From Mangrovimicrobium sediminis (lineage in GTDB: Bacteria; Pseudomonadota; Gammaproteobacteria; Pseudomonadales; Halieaceae): a stretch of 64,000 bases of DNA. Below, piece after piece: positions 1-8,300 of the stretch. Position 1 is the first letter of the stretch. Every line of letters starts with the position of its first letter. The DNA lies in the NCBI RefSeq assembly GCF_004745945.1, contig NZ_SRLE01000001.1:1-64000 (forward strand), given 5' to 3'. Below the pieces are notes generated by a model. It did no database searches. It had not been told where the DNA came from and saw only the letters and a program-made list of their open reading frames with translations. Position numbers and translations under genes: made by a program.

Positions 1-173
1 CCACACCAGATTCTTTTCCCCCGCCCTTCGAACCCTCTCGCGCCAGGCGGGTACCCACCTGTGAAGGCCGCGACACACGCGCCGCCGGGATTGCGAAAAA
101 CACCCCGCAACCCTTGAACTTTTTATCCAGAATCAGATACTTACCCGAAATAAAAGCGAGACCAGCCCCTGCA

Positions 174-773
174 ATGAACCGGCTCAACAGCAAAGCCAGC
201 GCCGAGGACGCCCGCCACCGGGAACTGCTCGCCGCGAGCGCGACGGGATGCCGGGAATCCTTTGCCCAACTCTACGACCTGCTGTATCACCCGGTGGTGC
301 GCTTTCTCTACCGCTACACCAGCAACAGCGCCACGATCGAGGAAATCCTCAACGACACCATGCTGGTGCTGTGGCAGAAGGCCGACACCTTTCGCGGCGA
401 TTCGCGGCTGATGACCTGGGTGCTGGGCATCGCCAGCCGGCGCGCCCTGAAAACCGTGAATCGCGAACGCTCCCAGCGCGAGCGCGCGGCGCAGCTTGAT
501 CCCCCGGAACTGGCGGCGCAGGACCTGGAGCGACTGGGCACCCTGGCCACCCTGGAGTGGGCCATGCAACAGCTCAGCGCGGACCACCAGCTGGTGCTGG
601 AAATGGCCTACTTCCAGGGCCTGAGCTGTGAGGAAATGGCCGAGGTCCTGGGCTGCCCGGTAAACACTGCCAAGACCCGCCTGCACTACGGCCGCAACAA
701 GCTGCGCGCCGTATTCGCCGGTGAAGACAATCCACTCGAACTCAACGACTTTATCGACGAGGCATCCCGATGA
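174..773 (+). CDS. ECF-type RNA polymerase sigma factor
   Basis: Predicted 199-aa sigma-70 family factor of the extracytoplasmic-function type, which would direct RNA polymerase to a small regulon. The sequence shows a region-2 helix set (FAQLYDLL through LVLWQKADTF, about residues 27-75) and a region-4 helix-turn-helix near the C-terminus (LSCEEMAEVLGCPVNTAKTRL). I chose the ATG at 174 because the open frame extends upstream only from a TTG at 114, adding 20 residues unlike the family. Its stop overlaps the start of the next gene by 4 bases (ATGA, 770-773), the usual arrangement for a sigma factor and its anti-sigma factor. Family assignment is firm; the target promoters are unknown. Confidence 0.93.
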   Translation: MNRLNSKASAEDARHRELLAASATGCRESFAQLYDLLYHPVVRFLYRYTSNSATIEEILNDTMLVLWQKADTFRGDSRLMTWVLGIASRRALKTVNRERSQRERAAQLDPPELAAQDLERLGTLATLEWAMQQLSADHQLVLEMAYFQGLSCEEMAEVLGCPVNTAKTRLHYGRNKLRAVFAGEDNPLELNDFIDEASR

Positions 774-1465
774 ACCACGCCAGGATGGCACTTTCCCACG
801 CGCAGGTGCGCCAGCTGATGCCCGGCTTCATCCACGGCCGGCTGGACAGCCAGCAACAGCGCGAGGTCCAGGAGCACATCGCCTCCTGCGCCAGTTGCGC
901 GCGCCAGCACCGCGATGACCTGCAGCTGACCGAGGCCTTCGCACCACCGCCCCGGGACATCGAACTGCTGCTGACCTCGAGCCGCCGCGAGCACAACCGG
1001 CAGCAATTGTTCGCCATGATCGACGCGCTGGAACCCGCTGCAGCTGCGCCTGCATCGGCGGGCCCGGCGAGCGCAACGCGGCCGCGGCGGCATTCAACCT
1101 GGCCCCTGGCACTGGCGGCGGGACTGGCGGCGCTCAGCGTCGGCGCCACCCTGTTCAACAGCCAGCTGGACCCGCACCACGGCTACCAGTCGCAGAGCTA
1201 TCGCACGCAGACCGCGGCCCTGCCCGGCGCCACGAACCAGGCCAGCCCGGCGAGCTACCGCGTGGTCTTCGACGCCAGCACCACCCTGGAGAGCATCCAG
1301 GCGCTGCTGCAGGGCATGCACGCGACGGTGATCGACGGGCCCAGCGCCGCCGGCGTCTACACGCTGGTATTCCCCGCCGACACACCGGAAGCGGAACTGC
1401 TGGGCGAGCTGCGCGCCGACCCCGCGGTGCTGTTCGCGGAAAAAAGCGTACACAACGACGGCTGA
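770..1465 (+). CDS. Membrane-anchored zinc-finger anti-sigma factor with propeptide-like C-terminal domain
   Basis: 231-aa protein translationally coupled to the sigma factor. Residues 36-43 carry the HxxxCxxC pattern (EHIASCASC) of zf-HC2 anti-sigma domains. A proline/alanine-rich linker follows, then one membrane helix at about 111-129. The outer domain (about 162-226) is unusual: it reads like a subtilase propeptide, with GVYTLVFPADTP followed by an ELRADPAVLFAEK segment. The protease encoded next has a closely similar stretch in its own pro-region. The anti-sigma role follows from the zinc finger, the helix and the gene order; the propeptide-like reading of the outer domain is my inference by eye. 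Confidence 0.85.
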   Translation: MNHARMALSHAQVRQLMPGFIHGRLDSQQQREVQEHIASCASCARQHRDDLQLTEAFAPPPRDIELLLTSSRREHNRQQLFAMIDALEPAAAAPASAGPASATRPRRHSTWPLALAAGLAALSVGATLFNSQLDPHHGYQSQSYRTQTAALPGATNQASPASYRVVFDASTTLESIQALLQGMHATVIDGPSAAGVYTLVFPADTPEAELLGELRADPAVLFAEKSVHNDG

Positions 1466-1471
1466 TCATCG

Positions 1472-2779
1472 ATGCGCAACCCCCTGCACTACTGGCTTCG
1501 CGCCCTCGCCTGCCTGCTCGCCCTGGGTTTCGCCGCCGGCTGCAGCAGCCTCGGCGACGAGAATGCAGCCGCGGCCCATGCCGGCCACCAGCAGCTGCTG
1601 ATCACCTTCGCCCCCGGCGAGGAGCACGAGACCGGCCTGCTCAACGCGTTTGCCAACCAGTATCACCGCGGCAACTACGGCGCGGCGCTGAGCACGCGGC
1701 GCCAGATCTCCGCGGTGGAAAAGGACTACCCGATCCACGAGGAGGCGGGCTGGACGATCAACTCACTGGGCATTTACTGCGTGCTGTTCGCGGTCAACCC
1801 GGACACCGACGTCGACCAGCTGCTGCAGCGCCTGGGGGCGGACAGCCGCATCGATAGCGCGCAACTGCTGCTCAGCTACCAGACGCACGCCAGCGTCAGC
1901 TACAACGACCCGTATTTCGGCTTGCAGTACGGCCGTGCGCAACCGTTCATCCTCGAGCTGCACCGGGCGGCCACGGGCAAAGGCGTGCGCATCGCGGTGG
2001 TCGACACCGGCATCGATCCGGATCACCCGGACCTGGAGCGCCAGCTCGCCGGCAGCGAGGACTTCCTCGGCGACGGCAAGCAGGCCAGTCACCAGGACAT
2101 TCACGGCACCGCGGTGGCCGGGGTGATCGCCGCCCAGGGCAACAACGGCAGCGGCATCGTGGGCATCGCCCCGGACGCGCGCATCTACTCACTCAAGGCC
2201 TGCCGCCAGTTGCAACCCGGCTCCAGCCTGGCCAGCTGCGACAGCTTCACCCTGGCGCGGGCCCTGGATTACGCCATCATGCGCGGTATCGACATCATCA
2301 ACCTGAGTCTCTCGGGGCCGCAGGACCCTCTGCTCGCGCGGCTGGTCGAGTCCGCGCTGGCGCGCGACCTGGTGATCACGGCCGCTGACCCGGGGACGGG
2401 TGAGGCGCGCTACCCGGCCCTGCTGCCCGGGGTTATCGCGGTGCGCGAAGACCCGCTACAGGCCGCACCCGGCGCGGAGTCCGACCCGCATGGTTTGCTG
2501 GTAGTGGCGCCGGGCCGCGAGATCCTGAGCACCGGACCGGGCGGCGGCTACGACTTCTACACCGGCTCGTCGATCGCCACCGCCATCGTCAGCGGGCTCA
2601 CCGCGGTGTTGCTGGAGGAGGACCGCGACATGCCGCCGGCGGGCCGCGTCGCCTGGATCAACGACGCGCTGCGGCGGGAAATCGGCCCCGCGGACAACGA
2701 ACCGCGTCCCACAAAACCGCTGGCGATGGCGTCAGATCGGGTACAATCGGAGAAAATACCAATACGTTTGGAATTCTGA
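1472..2779 (+). CDS. S8 (subtilisin-like) peptidase lipoprotein, oxyanion asparagine missing
   Basis: 435-aa exported protein. A lipobox ending at Cys24 (GFAAGC) predicts a lipid anchor. Residues about 40-140 form a pro-region and the S8 domain follows. The triad is visible: Asp178 in VVDTGID, His211 in HGTAVAGVIAA and Ser367 in TGSSIATA. The segment that should hold the oxyanion-hole Asn (usually AAGN) reads AADPG at about 304-308, so that residue is absent. The protein may be a weak protease or a pseudoenzyme used as a sensor. It sits 6 bp after the anti-sigma gene and 1 bp before the porin-like gene, so all four are probably co-transcribed. Confidence 0.88.
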   Translation: MRNPLHYWLRALACLLALGFAAGCSSLGDENAAAAHAGHQQLLITFAPGEEHETGLLNAFANQYHRGNYGAALSTRRQISAVEKDYPIHEEAGWTINSLGIYCVLFAVNPDTDVDQLLQRLGADSRIDSAQLLLSYQTHASVSYNDPYFGLQYGRAQPFILELHRAATGKGVRIAVVDTGIDPDHPDLERQLAGSEDFLGDGKQASHQDIHGTAVAGVIAAQGNNGSGIVGIAPDARIYSLKACRQLQPGSSLASCDSFTLARALDYAIMRGIDIINLSLSGPQDPLLARLVESALARDLVITAADPGTGEARYPALLPGVIAVREDPLQAAPGAESDPHGLLVVAPGREILSTGPGGGYDFYTGSSIATAIVSGLTAVLLEEDRDMPPAGRVAWINDALRREIGPADNEPRPTKPLAMASDRVQSEKIPIRLEF

Positions 2780-2780
2780 T

Positions 2781-3503
2781 ATGCCCGTCCGCCGGACGCT
2801 CGCCTGCCTGACCTGCGCCCTCACCCTCTCGCCACATTCCCAGGCCATCTCCCCGTCGGACTTCGACTGGAACGGCCAGCTGGGTATCGCCAGTGGCCTG
2901 GTCTACCGCGGCCTGGACCTGACGTCCGGCGATGTCACGCCGAATGTCGATGTGGCTGTCGAGCATACCAGCGGCCTGTACCTGCACGGCTGGCTTACCT
3001 ATCTCTACCTGCCCGAATACTACATCGACGAGATCGACGGCGAGGACGCCTGGCAGGGCATGATCGACCTCGGCTACAGCTGGCGCGCCAGCCACGACTG
3101 GACGCTGACCCTCGCGCACAACTGGTACCGCTACACCGAGCAGTGGCTGGAGCAATCGCCGGATTACCGCGAGTGGAATGCCAGCGTGGATTACCGCGAC
3201 TTCGTCACCGTCGGCTACGCCCGCAGCGACCGCCTGTGGGGTATCGACGAGCGCCAGGACACGCTGACGCTGAGCGCGCGCTGGCCGTTCCACCGCCGCG
3301 TGCTGGGCGAGGCGGCGTTCGGCTGGGTGGACCAGAGCGGCACCTACAGCGACCACTACAGCTTCGCACGCCTCAACCTCGGTGTGTTATGGCGGGCGTG
3401 GAGCGCGCAGCTGCAGTATCATCACAGCTTCGGCATGGGCGATACCTACGAACACGATATCGCCGAACACGTGGTCATCGCCGCGCTCAACTGGCACTGG
3501 TAG
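2781..3503 (+). CDS. TorF-family putative porin
   Basis: 240-aa protein with a signal peptide (about 1-22, ending SPHSQA), then alternating aromatic/polar beta-strand sequence and a terminal aromatic residue (NWHW), as in outer-membrane barrels. The opening GQLGIASGLVYRGLDLT and the EHTSGLYLHGWLTYL segment match the Gcw_chp/TorF pattern. The gene starts one base after the S8 protease stop, so it is the last member of the sigma-factor unit. Membership in that unit suggests an envelope-stress or envelope-remodelling output. What it transports is unknown. Confidence 0.75.
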   Translation: MPVRRTLACLTCALTLSPHSQAISPSDFDWNGQLGIASGLVYRGLDLTSGDVTPNVDVAVEHTSGLYLHGWLTYLYLPEYYIDEIDGEDAWQGMIDLGYSWRASHDWTLTLAHNWYRYTEQWLEQSPDYREWNASVDYRDFVTVGYARSDRLWGIDERQDTLTLSARWPFHRRVLGEAAFGWVDQSGTYSDHYSFARLNLGVLWRAWSAQLQYHHSFGMGDTYEHDIAEHVVIAALNWHW

Positions 3504-3569
3504 CGCGCCGCGCACAGACCCGGGCCGCCCACCCCTTTCACGACAATCCAGAAAAAAGGAAAACACAGC

Positions 3570-4319
3570 ATGACGAGCAAGACTGCCCTGGTCACCGGCG
3601 CCGCCGCCGGCATCGGCAAGGCCTGCGCCCTGCGCCTGGCCGCGGAAGGCATCAATGTCGGGGTCCTGGACCTCAACCTGGCCGGCTGCGAGGAAGTGGT
3701 CGCCGAGATCGAGGCGGCCGGCGGCCGCGCCATCGCCCTGCAGGCGAGCATCGCCGACCGCGCCCAGGTGTCCGCCGCGGTGGACAAGCTGCGCGCCGCT
3801 TTCGGCCCGGTCACCATCGTGGTCAACAACGCGGGCATCTCCAACTTCATCCCCTTCGAGGAGCTCACCGAGAGCGACTGGGACCGCATGTTCGAGATCA
3901 ACACCAAGGGCACGTTCATCGTCACCCAGGTGGTGCTGCCGGACATGAAGGCCGCCAACTGGGGCCGCGTGGTCAACATCTCCTCCTCCAGTGCCCAGTC
4001 CGGCAGCGTGGAGCAGGTGCACTACTCCGCCTCCAAGGGCGCGGTGATCAGCATGACCCGCTCCCTGGCCCAGGCCCTGGGACCCTTCGGCATCACGGTG
4101 AACAACATCCCCCCCGGTGCGGTGATGAACACCATCATGTCCGAGGAAAACAAGCACCGCTTCAAGATGCCCATGGACACCCTCAAGCGCATGATCCCGG
4201 TGGGCCGCACCGGCGAGCCCGAGGACATCGCCAACGCCTGCGCCTGGCTGGTGGACGAGCGCAGCAGCTACGTGACCGGGCAGACCATCGGTGTCAACGG
4301 CGGTCGCGTGCCCTCCTGA
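3570..4319 (+). CDS. SDR family NAD(P)-dependent oxidoreductase
   Basis: 249-aa classical short-chain dehydrogenase. The glycine-rich cofactor motif TGAAAGIG is at residues 9-16, NNAG at 86-89, the catalytic Ser region NISSSS at about 137-141, and YxxxK as Y152-SAS-K156. Asp34 at the end of beta-2 (VLDL) favours NAD over NADP by family rule. The C-terminal GQTIGVNGG segment is standard. The gene stands alone between the porin and an exported nuclease-fold protein. The substrate cannot be told from sequence. Confidence 0.92.
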   Translation: MTSKTALVTGAAAGIGKACALRLAAEGINVGVLDLNLAGCEEVVAEIEAAGGRAIALQASIADRAQVSAAVDKLRAAFGPVTIVVNNAGISNFIPFEELTESDWDRMFEINTKGTFIVTQVVLPDMKAANWGRVVNISSSSAQSGSVEQVHYSASKGAVISMTRSLAQALGPFGITVNNIPPGAVMNTIMSEENKHRFKMPMDTLKRMIPVGRTGEPEDIANACAWLVDERSSYVTGQTIGVNGGRVPS

Positions 4320-4445
4320 GGACAGCGCGCGGTGTGACGGCCGGCGCTGTCACACCGCGGTCTTGAAAGGTTTACCGGGGCGTCATACGCCGGTCAGATC
4401 GCAACTGCTAGTGTGCCGGGTAACCCCCAAAACCGGAGCACCGCG

Positions 4446-5705
4446 ATGACCCCCGCATCCCGCACCCGCAAGCCACGCCGCAACCTCCTGCCCGCCCTGT
4501 TGTCCGGCGCCCTGTTTGCCTGCGGCACCGCGCTCGCCAGCGAGGGGGGTCTCGACCGCGAGGTGCGCTTCGCCACCTTCAATGCCTCGCTCAACCGCGG
4601 CAGCGAAGGCGCCCTGGCCGCGGAGCTGGCCGACAGCGGCAGCGCGCAACCGGCGGTGATCGCCGAGATCATCCAGCGGGTGCGGCCGGACGTACTGCTG
4701 ATCAACGAGTTCGACTATGACGCCGCGGGCCTGGCGGCACAGCTGTTCCGCAGCAACTACCTGGGCGTTTCCCAGTCCGGCCAGGAACCGTTGGACTACC
4801 CCTTCTATTTCGTTGCGCCGTCCAACACCGGCGTGCCCTCGGGGCTGGACCTGGACAACGACGGCAACCTCGACGGCGACCCGGACGACGCATTCGGTTT
4901 CGGCTTCTTCCCCGGCCAGTACGGCATGGTGGTGTACTCCCGCTACCCCATCGACCGCGACAAGCTGCGCAGCTTCCAGCATTTTTTGTGGCAGGACATG
5001 CCCGGTGCGCTGCTGCCCGACGACCCCAACACGCCGCAAGCACAGGACTGGTATTCACAGGAGGAGTTGCAGGCGGTGCGGCTGTCCTCGAAAAGCCACT
5101 GGGACGTTCCCGTGGCGATCAACGGACGCACTGTCCACCTGCTCGCCAGCCACCCCACGCCGCCGGTATTTGACGGCCCCGAGGACCGCAACGGCAAGCG
5201 CAACCACGACGAGATCCGCTTCTGGGCCGACTACCTGCGCCCGGGGCCGCGCTCGAACTACATCTACGACGACAACGGCGACTACGGCGGGTTGCGTGCG
5301 GGTGCACTGTTCGTGCTCGCTGGCGACATGAACGCGGACCCCTATGACGGCGACAGCGCCGCAGACGCCGCCAACCAGTTACTGCGCCACCCGCGCATCA
5401 ATACACGCGCCACGCCAGACAGCCTCGGCGGCCCGGACGCCAGCGCGCGCCAGGGCGAGAATAACCTCACCCACAACGGCGACCCGGCCTACGACACCGC
5501 GGACTTCGCCGAGGCCAGCTTCGGCGGCCCCGGCAACCTGCGGGTGGACTACGTGCTGCCCTCGCGCTCGCTGCGCATCGTCGATGCCGGCGTGTTCTGG
5601 CCCGAGGCGACGGACCCGCTGTTCGCGCCGCTGGTAGGGGACTACCCGTTCCCGTCTTCAGACCACCGGCTGGTGTGGATCGATATCAGGGTGGGCGCGT
5701 TCTAA
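4446..5705 (+). CDS. Exported endonuclease/exonuclease/phosphatase family protein
   Basis: 419-aa protein with an arginine-rich N-terminus and a hydrophobic signal peptide ending TALAS. EEP-fold landmarks appear in order: RFATFNASLN, LINEFDYD (metal-binding Glu), LLASHPTPP, LAGDMNADPYDGD and the C-terminal SSDHRLVW. It probably hydrolyses phosphodiesters or phosphomonoesters in the periplasm or outside the cell. ATG 4446 gives a clean signal peptide; a GTG at 4413 would only lengthen the n-region. An inverted repeat (4328-4359) lies upstream. The substrate (nucleic acid, lipid headgroup or sugar phosphate) is unresolved. Confidence 0.88.
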   Translation: MTPASRTRKPRRNLLPALLSGALFACGTALASEGGLDREVRFATFNASLNRGSEGALAAELADSGSAQPAVIAEIIQRVRPDVLLINEFDYDAAGLAAQLFRSNYLGVSQSGQEPLDYPFYFVAPSNTGVPSGLDLDNDGNLDGDPDDAFGFGFFPGQYGMVVYSRYPIDRDKLRSFQHFLWQDMPGALLPDDPNTPQAQDWYSQEELQAVRLSSKSHWDVPVAINGRTVHLLASHPTPPVFDGPEDRNGKRNHDEIRFWADYLRPGPRSNYIYDDNGDYGGLRAGALFVLAGDMNADPYDGDSAADAANQLLRHPRINTRATPDSLGGPDASARQGENNLTHNGDPAYDTADFAEASFGGPGNLRVDYVLPSRSLRIVDAGVFWPEATDPLFAPLVGDYPFPSSDHRLVWIDIRVGAF

Positions 5706-5717
5706 GACGCGCCCGGT

Positions 5718-6164
5718 TCAGGCCACGCGGGGAATCGGTTCCAGGTCCGGCGCGACGTAGTGGCGGCGCGCCTGCTCGGTGGCGAGGGTCGATTCCGAGT
5801 AGTGGCTGAGCAGGATGCGCGCATCCAGCAGGGCGGGATTGCGACGGATAAACTCGTCGAAGCTGTTGCCGGGTGCGGTCTGCAGCATAAAGAAACTGAT
5901 TGCGTCGACCCAGGCGCAGGTCAGGGTGCGGTGATACTTCTCGCGGCCCAGTCCCAACACATTGAGGAAGGCCAGCAGCGCACGCTCCATGCGCCAGGCG
6001 GCGGTCTCCGCGCTGTCCACACAGAGGTAGACATAGGCCAGGCGCAGGTGGTCGCGATGGCCGAAGTCCTCGGGGGAGATTTCCAGCGCCTCGAAGCGGC
6101 AGCTGAATTCCATATCTTCTGGCGAAGCCAGGTGGTGCACCGGAGCCTCCTTCATGCTCGGCAT
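5718..6164 (-). CDS. Conserved hypothetical protein with FxHRDHLRLA motif
   Basis: About 148 aa, soluble. It contains FGHRDHLRLAYVYL followed by KYHRTLTCAWVDAISFF, a combination I remember from widely distributed uncharacterised bacterial proteins; no activity can be assigned. Start choice is open: ATG 6164, ATG 6155, or a GTG at 6140 that sits 5 bases after a strong AGGAGG. The leader contains a terminator-like hairpin (6184-6222) directly after a plausible promoter, so expression may be attenuated. It converges with the exported EEP protein gene on the other strand. Confidence 0.7.
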   Translation of the reverse strand: MPSMKEAPVHHLASPEDMEFSCRFEALEISPEDFGHRDHLRLAYVYLCVDSAETAAWRMERALLAFLNVLGLGREKYHRTLTCAWVDAISFFMLQTAPGNSFDEFIRRNPALLDARILLSHYSESTLATEQARRHYVAPDLEPIPRVA

Positions 6165-6183
6165 GTTTACGAATTGCGGGCAC

Positions 6184-6222
6184 AAAAAAAGGCAGCGCCA
6201 TTTGACGCTGCCTTTTCTTTTT
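6184..6222 (-). terminator. Rho-independent terminator hairpin, U-rich on both strands
   Basis: Stem ggcagcg (6191-6197) pairs with cgctgcc (6206-6212) around an 8-base loop. There is an A-run at 6184-6190 on one side and a T-rich tract at 6213-6222 on the other, so it can work in either direction. On the minus strand it follows the PepSY protein gene, but it also lies inside the leader of the next gene, downstream of its apparent promoter. Confidence 0.75.
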
Positions 6223-6232
6223 GTGAGGCGCG

Positions 6233-6260
6233 ATTATACGCAGCCGACCCCGGAGCGCAA
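6233..6260 (-). promoter_or_regulatory. Sigma-70-type promoter for the 5718-6164 gene
   Basis: Read on the minus strand: TTGCGC (6260-6255), a 16-base spacer and a perfect TATAAT (6238-6233). Transcription would begin around 6226, only about a dozen bases before the terminator-like hairpin. Confidence 0.5.
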
Positions 6261-6318
6261 CACCACTTGCGGATTTTGTGACCGATGCACGCTTTGCTGC
6301 GACAGGTAGCGCTCTCGC

Positions 6319-6834
6319 CTAGCCCAGCAGCACGACCCCCAGGGCCAGCACGAAGCCAGCGGCGGCGAATTTCAGCCCGGTGCGGAACACCGGCAGGCGC
6401 GACACAAACATGAAAAACGCCGACACGGCGAAGAACAAAAGACCAAGCCCGAAGAAAATATTCATGAAAAACAAAGGACTATTGGTGTTTGCCTTATGCA
6501 GGTTGACCAGTTTCTGCAGCGGCAGCGGGTATTCCTTCAACGTGACCGTGGCCAGGCCGCTGCGTTTTTCATAGCGCCCCTGGCGGAACAACAGTTGCTC
6601 GGCATCCTCGGCATCCACCGCGAAATTGCGGATTCTCAACTCCTCTCCCAGGGCCTGTCCGCCCAGCCCCGGCGCCAACTGGCGCTCCTCGATACGCTCG
6701 TACTTGAGGAAATCCGTGGTGCGGAAGATCAGCAGCACACCGCTGCAGGCGTAGATCGCCATGATGCCGGCGAGGAAAAAACCGAGCAGGCGGTGGTATT
6801 TGCGGAAGGTATTGGCGGTCTTGAGCGTGGTCAT
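6319..6834 (-). CDS. PepSY-associated transmembrane helix protein
   Basis: 171-aa inner-membrane protein. The first helix is at about 14-36 (LLGFFLAGIMAIYACSGVLL) after a KYHRLLGF motif typical of PepSY_TM proteins. A periplasmic section holds the PepSY-like LVNLHKANTNSP stretch, and two C-terminal helices follow at about 118-142 and 150-170. Family members often accompany iron or siderophore uptake. It lies just downstream of a DUF2218 gene on the same strand, which fits an iron-related pair. Exact activity unknown. Confidence 0.75.
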   Translation of the reverse strand: MTTLKTANTFRKYHRLLGFFLAGIMAIYACSGVLLIFRTTDFLKYERIEERQLAPGLGGQALGEELRIRNFAVDAEDAEQLLFRQGRYEKRSGLATVTLKEYPLPLQKLVNLHKANTNSPLFFMNIFFGLGLLFFAVSAFFMFVSRLPVFRTGLKFAAAGFVLALGVVLLG

Positions 6835-6883
6835 GATGTCAGCGTTTCACTTTGAAAATGGCGTTCGGTTACAGGGGTCGGAC

Positions 6884-7192
6884 TCAGTTCTCGCGGCTGG
6901 CGCGGGGCTGATCGTCGCGCACCCAGTCCACAGCCAGGTCCTCGTCGCGACTCATGCGCAGCAGGTGCTCGCCGACCACCTGCTCCGCCTGCAGGGCCTC
7001 GTAGCCGGTCCTGATGTCGATGGCGAGGTCCAACCGGTCGCAATCCGCCGCCAGGCGACAGCGGCCGAAGGGGAAGTCGATAATCCCCTGCGCCCCGGCG
7101 AGATTAGTGGGCACCTTGTGGGCGAAATGGCGGCACAGCTTGCTGAGCAGTATCGCGCTGTTGGCGGTGGTGACTGTGGCCCTGGTTTGCAT
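6884..7192 (-). CDS. DUF2218 domain-containing protein
   Basis: 102-aa small soluble protein. Sequence from RATVTTANSAILLSKLCRHFAHKVP to FPFGRC fits DUF2218, a family that often sits near siderophore and iron-uptake genes. ATG 7192 is preferred over an upstream in-frame start because the family begins with this MxTRAxV segment. It is followed 49 bp later by the PepSY helix protein, so the two are probably co-transcribed. It is divergent from the LysR gene at 7340. Confidence 0.78.
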   Translation of the reverse strand: MQTRATVTTANSAILLSKLCRHFAHKVPTNLAGAQGIIDFPFGRCRLAADCDRLDLAIDIRTGYEALQAEQVVGEHLLRMSRDEDLAVDWVRDDQPRASREN

Positions 7193-7339
7193 GGTACGGT
7201 CCTGCAGCTGGAGGTTCCGGTTGTTTCGCAACGTTCACCGTCGGGTGATACTGCTCGCGCAAGCGACGGTGAGCGCTTAAGTCCGGGCAGTATCCGCCGA
7301 TAGTGCTATGAAATATACTGATGTTTAATAATCTTTATT

Positions 7340-8245
7340 ATGAATGAATTTGATTTTAGTTCGCTCGATGCCCGCACCCTGAAGACCTTGCTGGTCATCC
7401 TGGAGGAGGGTTCCATCTCCCGGGCCGCGGTGCGCATGGGCGTCACCCAGTCCGCCGTCAGCCACACCCTGGAGAAGCTGCGGCTGATCCTCGGCGACCC
7501 GCTGTTCGTGCGCGCCGGGCGCGGTATCACCCCGACCGAGCGGGCCCGCATGCTGCGCGAGCCGGTGCAGGACATCCTCGACCAGCTCAAGGCACTCACC
7601 GACCAGCGCCCCTTCGACCCCGCGGTCGGTGCGCTGCAGTACACCATCGCCGCCAACGACTTCCAGCGCGACCTGCTGTTCCCCGGCCTGCTGCGCCGTA
7701 TGCTGGCTGAAGACGTGAACATCAACCTGCGCTTCATCCCCTCCGGCGTACCGGCAACCAACCTGCTGCGCCAGGCGCGCTGCCAGCTGATCGTGACCCC
7801 CATGCCGCCGGATGGCGCCGACATCTACCAGACGCGGCTGTTCGACGACGAGGTGGTGTGCTTCTACGACAGCGAGGTGCGCGAGGCGCCGCAGGGCCCG
7901 CAGGCTTTCAACGACGCTGACTATATCGACGTACAATTCGAGGACGACGAGGAAGTCTTCAGCGCACTGTACGCCAGCCTCGGCATGACGCAGGTGAACT
8001 CGCGCGTGACCGTGCCGAACTTTGGCGCCCTCGCCGCCTTCCTGCGCGACAGCGATATGCTCTCGCTGCAGCTGAGCCTGCTGTCCAGGGTCACACTGCA
8101 GGGACTGGCCAGTTGCCCGCCGCCCTCCCCGGCCGAGCGCATAACCATGTACATGGCCTGGCACCAGCGCGACCACAACGACCCGGCGCACCGCTGGTTG
8201 CGCGAGCAGATCAAGGGGTTTGCCGGGGAATTGCTGTCGACCTGA
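7340..8245 (+). CDS. LysR family transcriptional regulator
   Basis: 301 aa. An N-terminal winged helix-turn-helix (about 9-67: SISRAAVRMGVTQSAVSHTLEKL, then DPLFVRAGRGITPT) is followed by a periplasmic-binding-protein-like effector domain. It is divergent from the DUF2218/PepSY pair with a 147-bp AT-rich gap, so it may regulate that pair or itself. The inducer is unknown. Confidence 0.93.
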   Translation: MNEFDFSSLDARTLKTLLVILEEGSISRAAVRMGVTQSAVSHTLEKLRLILGDPLFVRAGRGITPTERARMLREPVQDILDQLKALTDQRPFDPAVGALQYTIAANDFQRDLLFPGLLRRMLAEDVNINLRFIPSGVPATNLLRQARCQLIVTPMPPDGADIYQTRLFDDEVVCFYDSEVREAPQGPQAFNDADYIDVQFEDDEEVFSALYASLGMTQVNSRVTVPNFGALAAFLRDSDMLSLQLSLLSRVTLQGLASCPPPSPAERITMYMAWHQRDHNDPAHRWLREQIKGFAGELLST

Positions 8246-8300
8246 CGACGAGTGCCTGCGGAGCTCCGGGCGACGGACGGTCAGCGACCGACCAAGGCGT

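Noticed and set aside
4328-4359. Terminator after the SDR gene
   Set aside because: Good 11-bp inverted repeat but no U-tract follows; could be a weak hairpin or binding site, not listed as a terminator.
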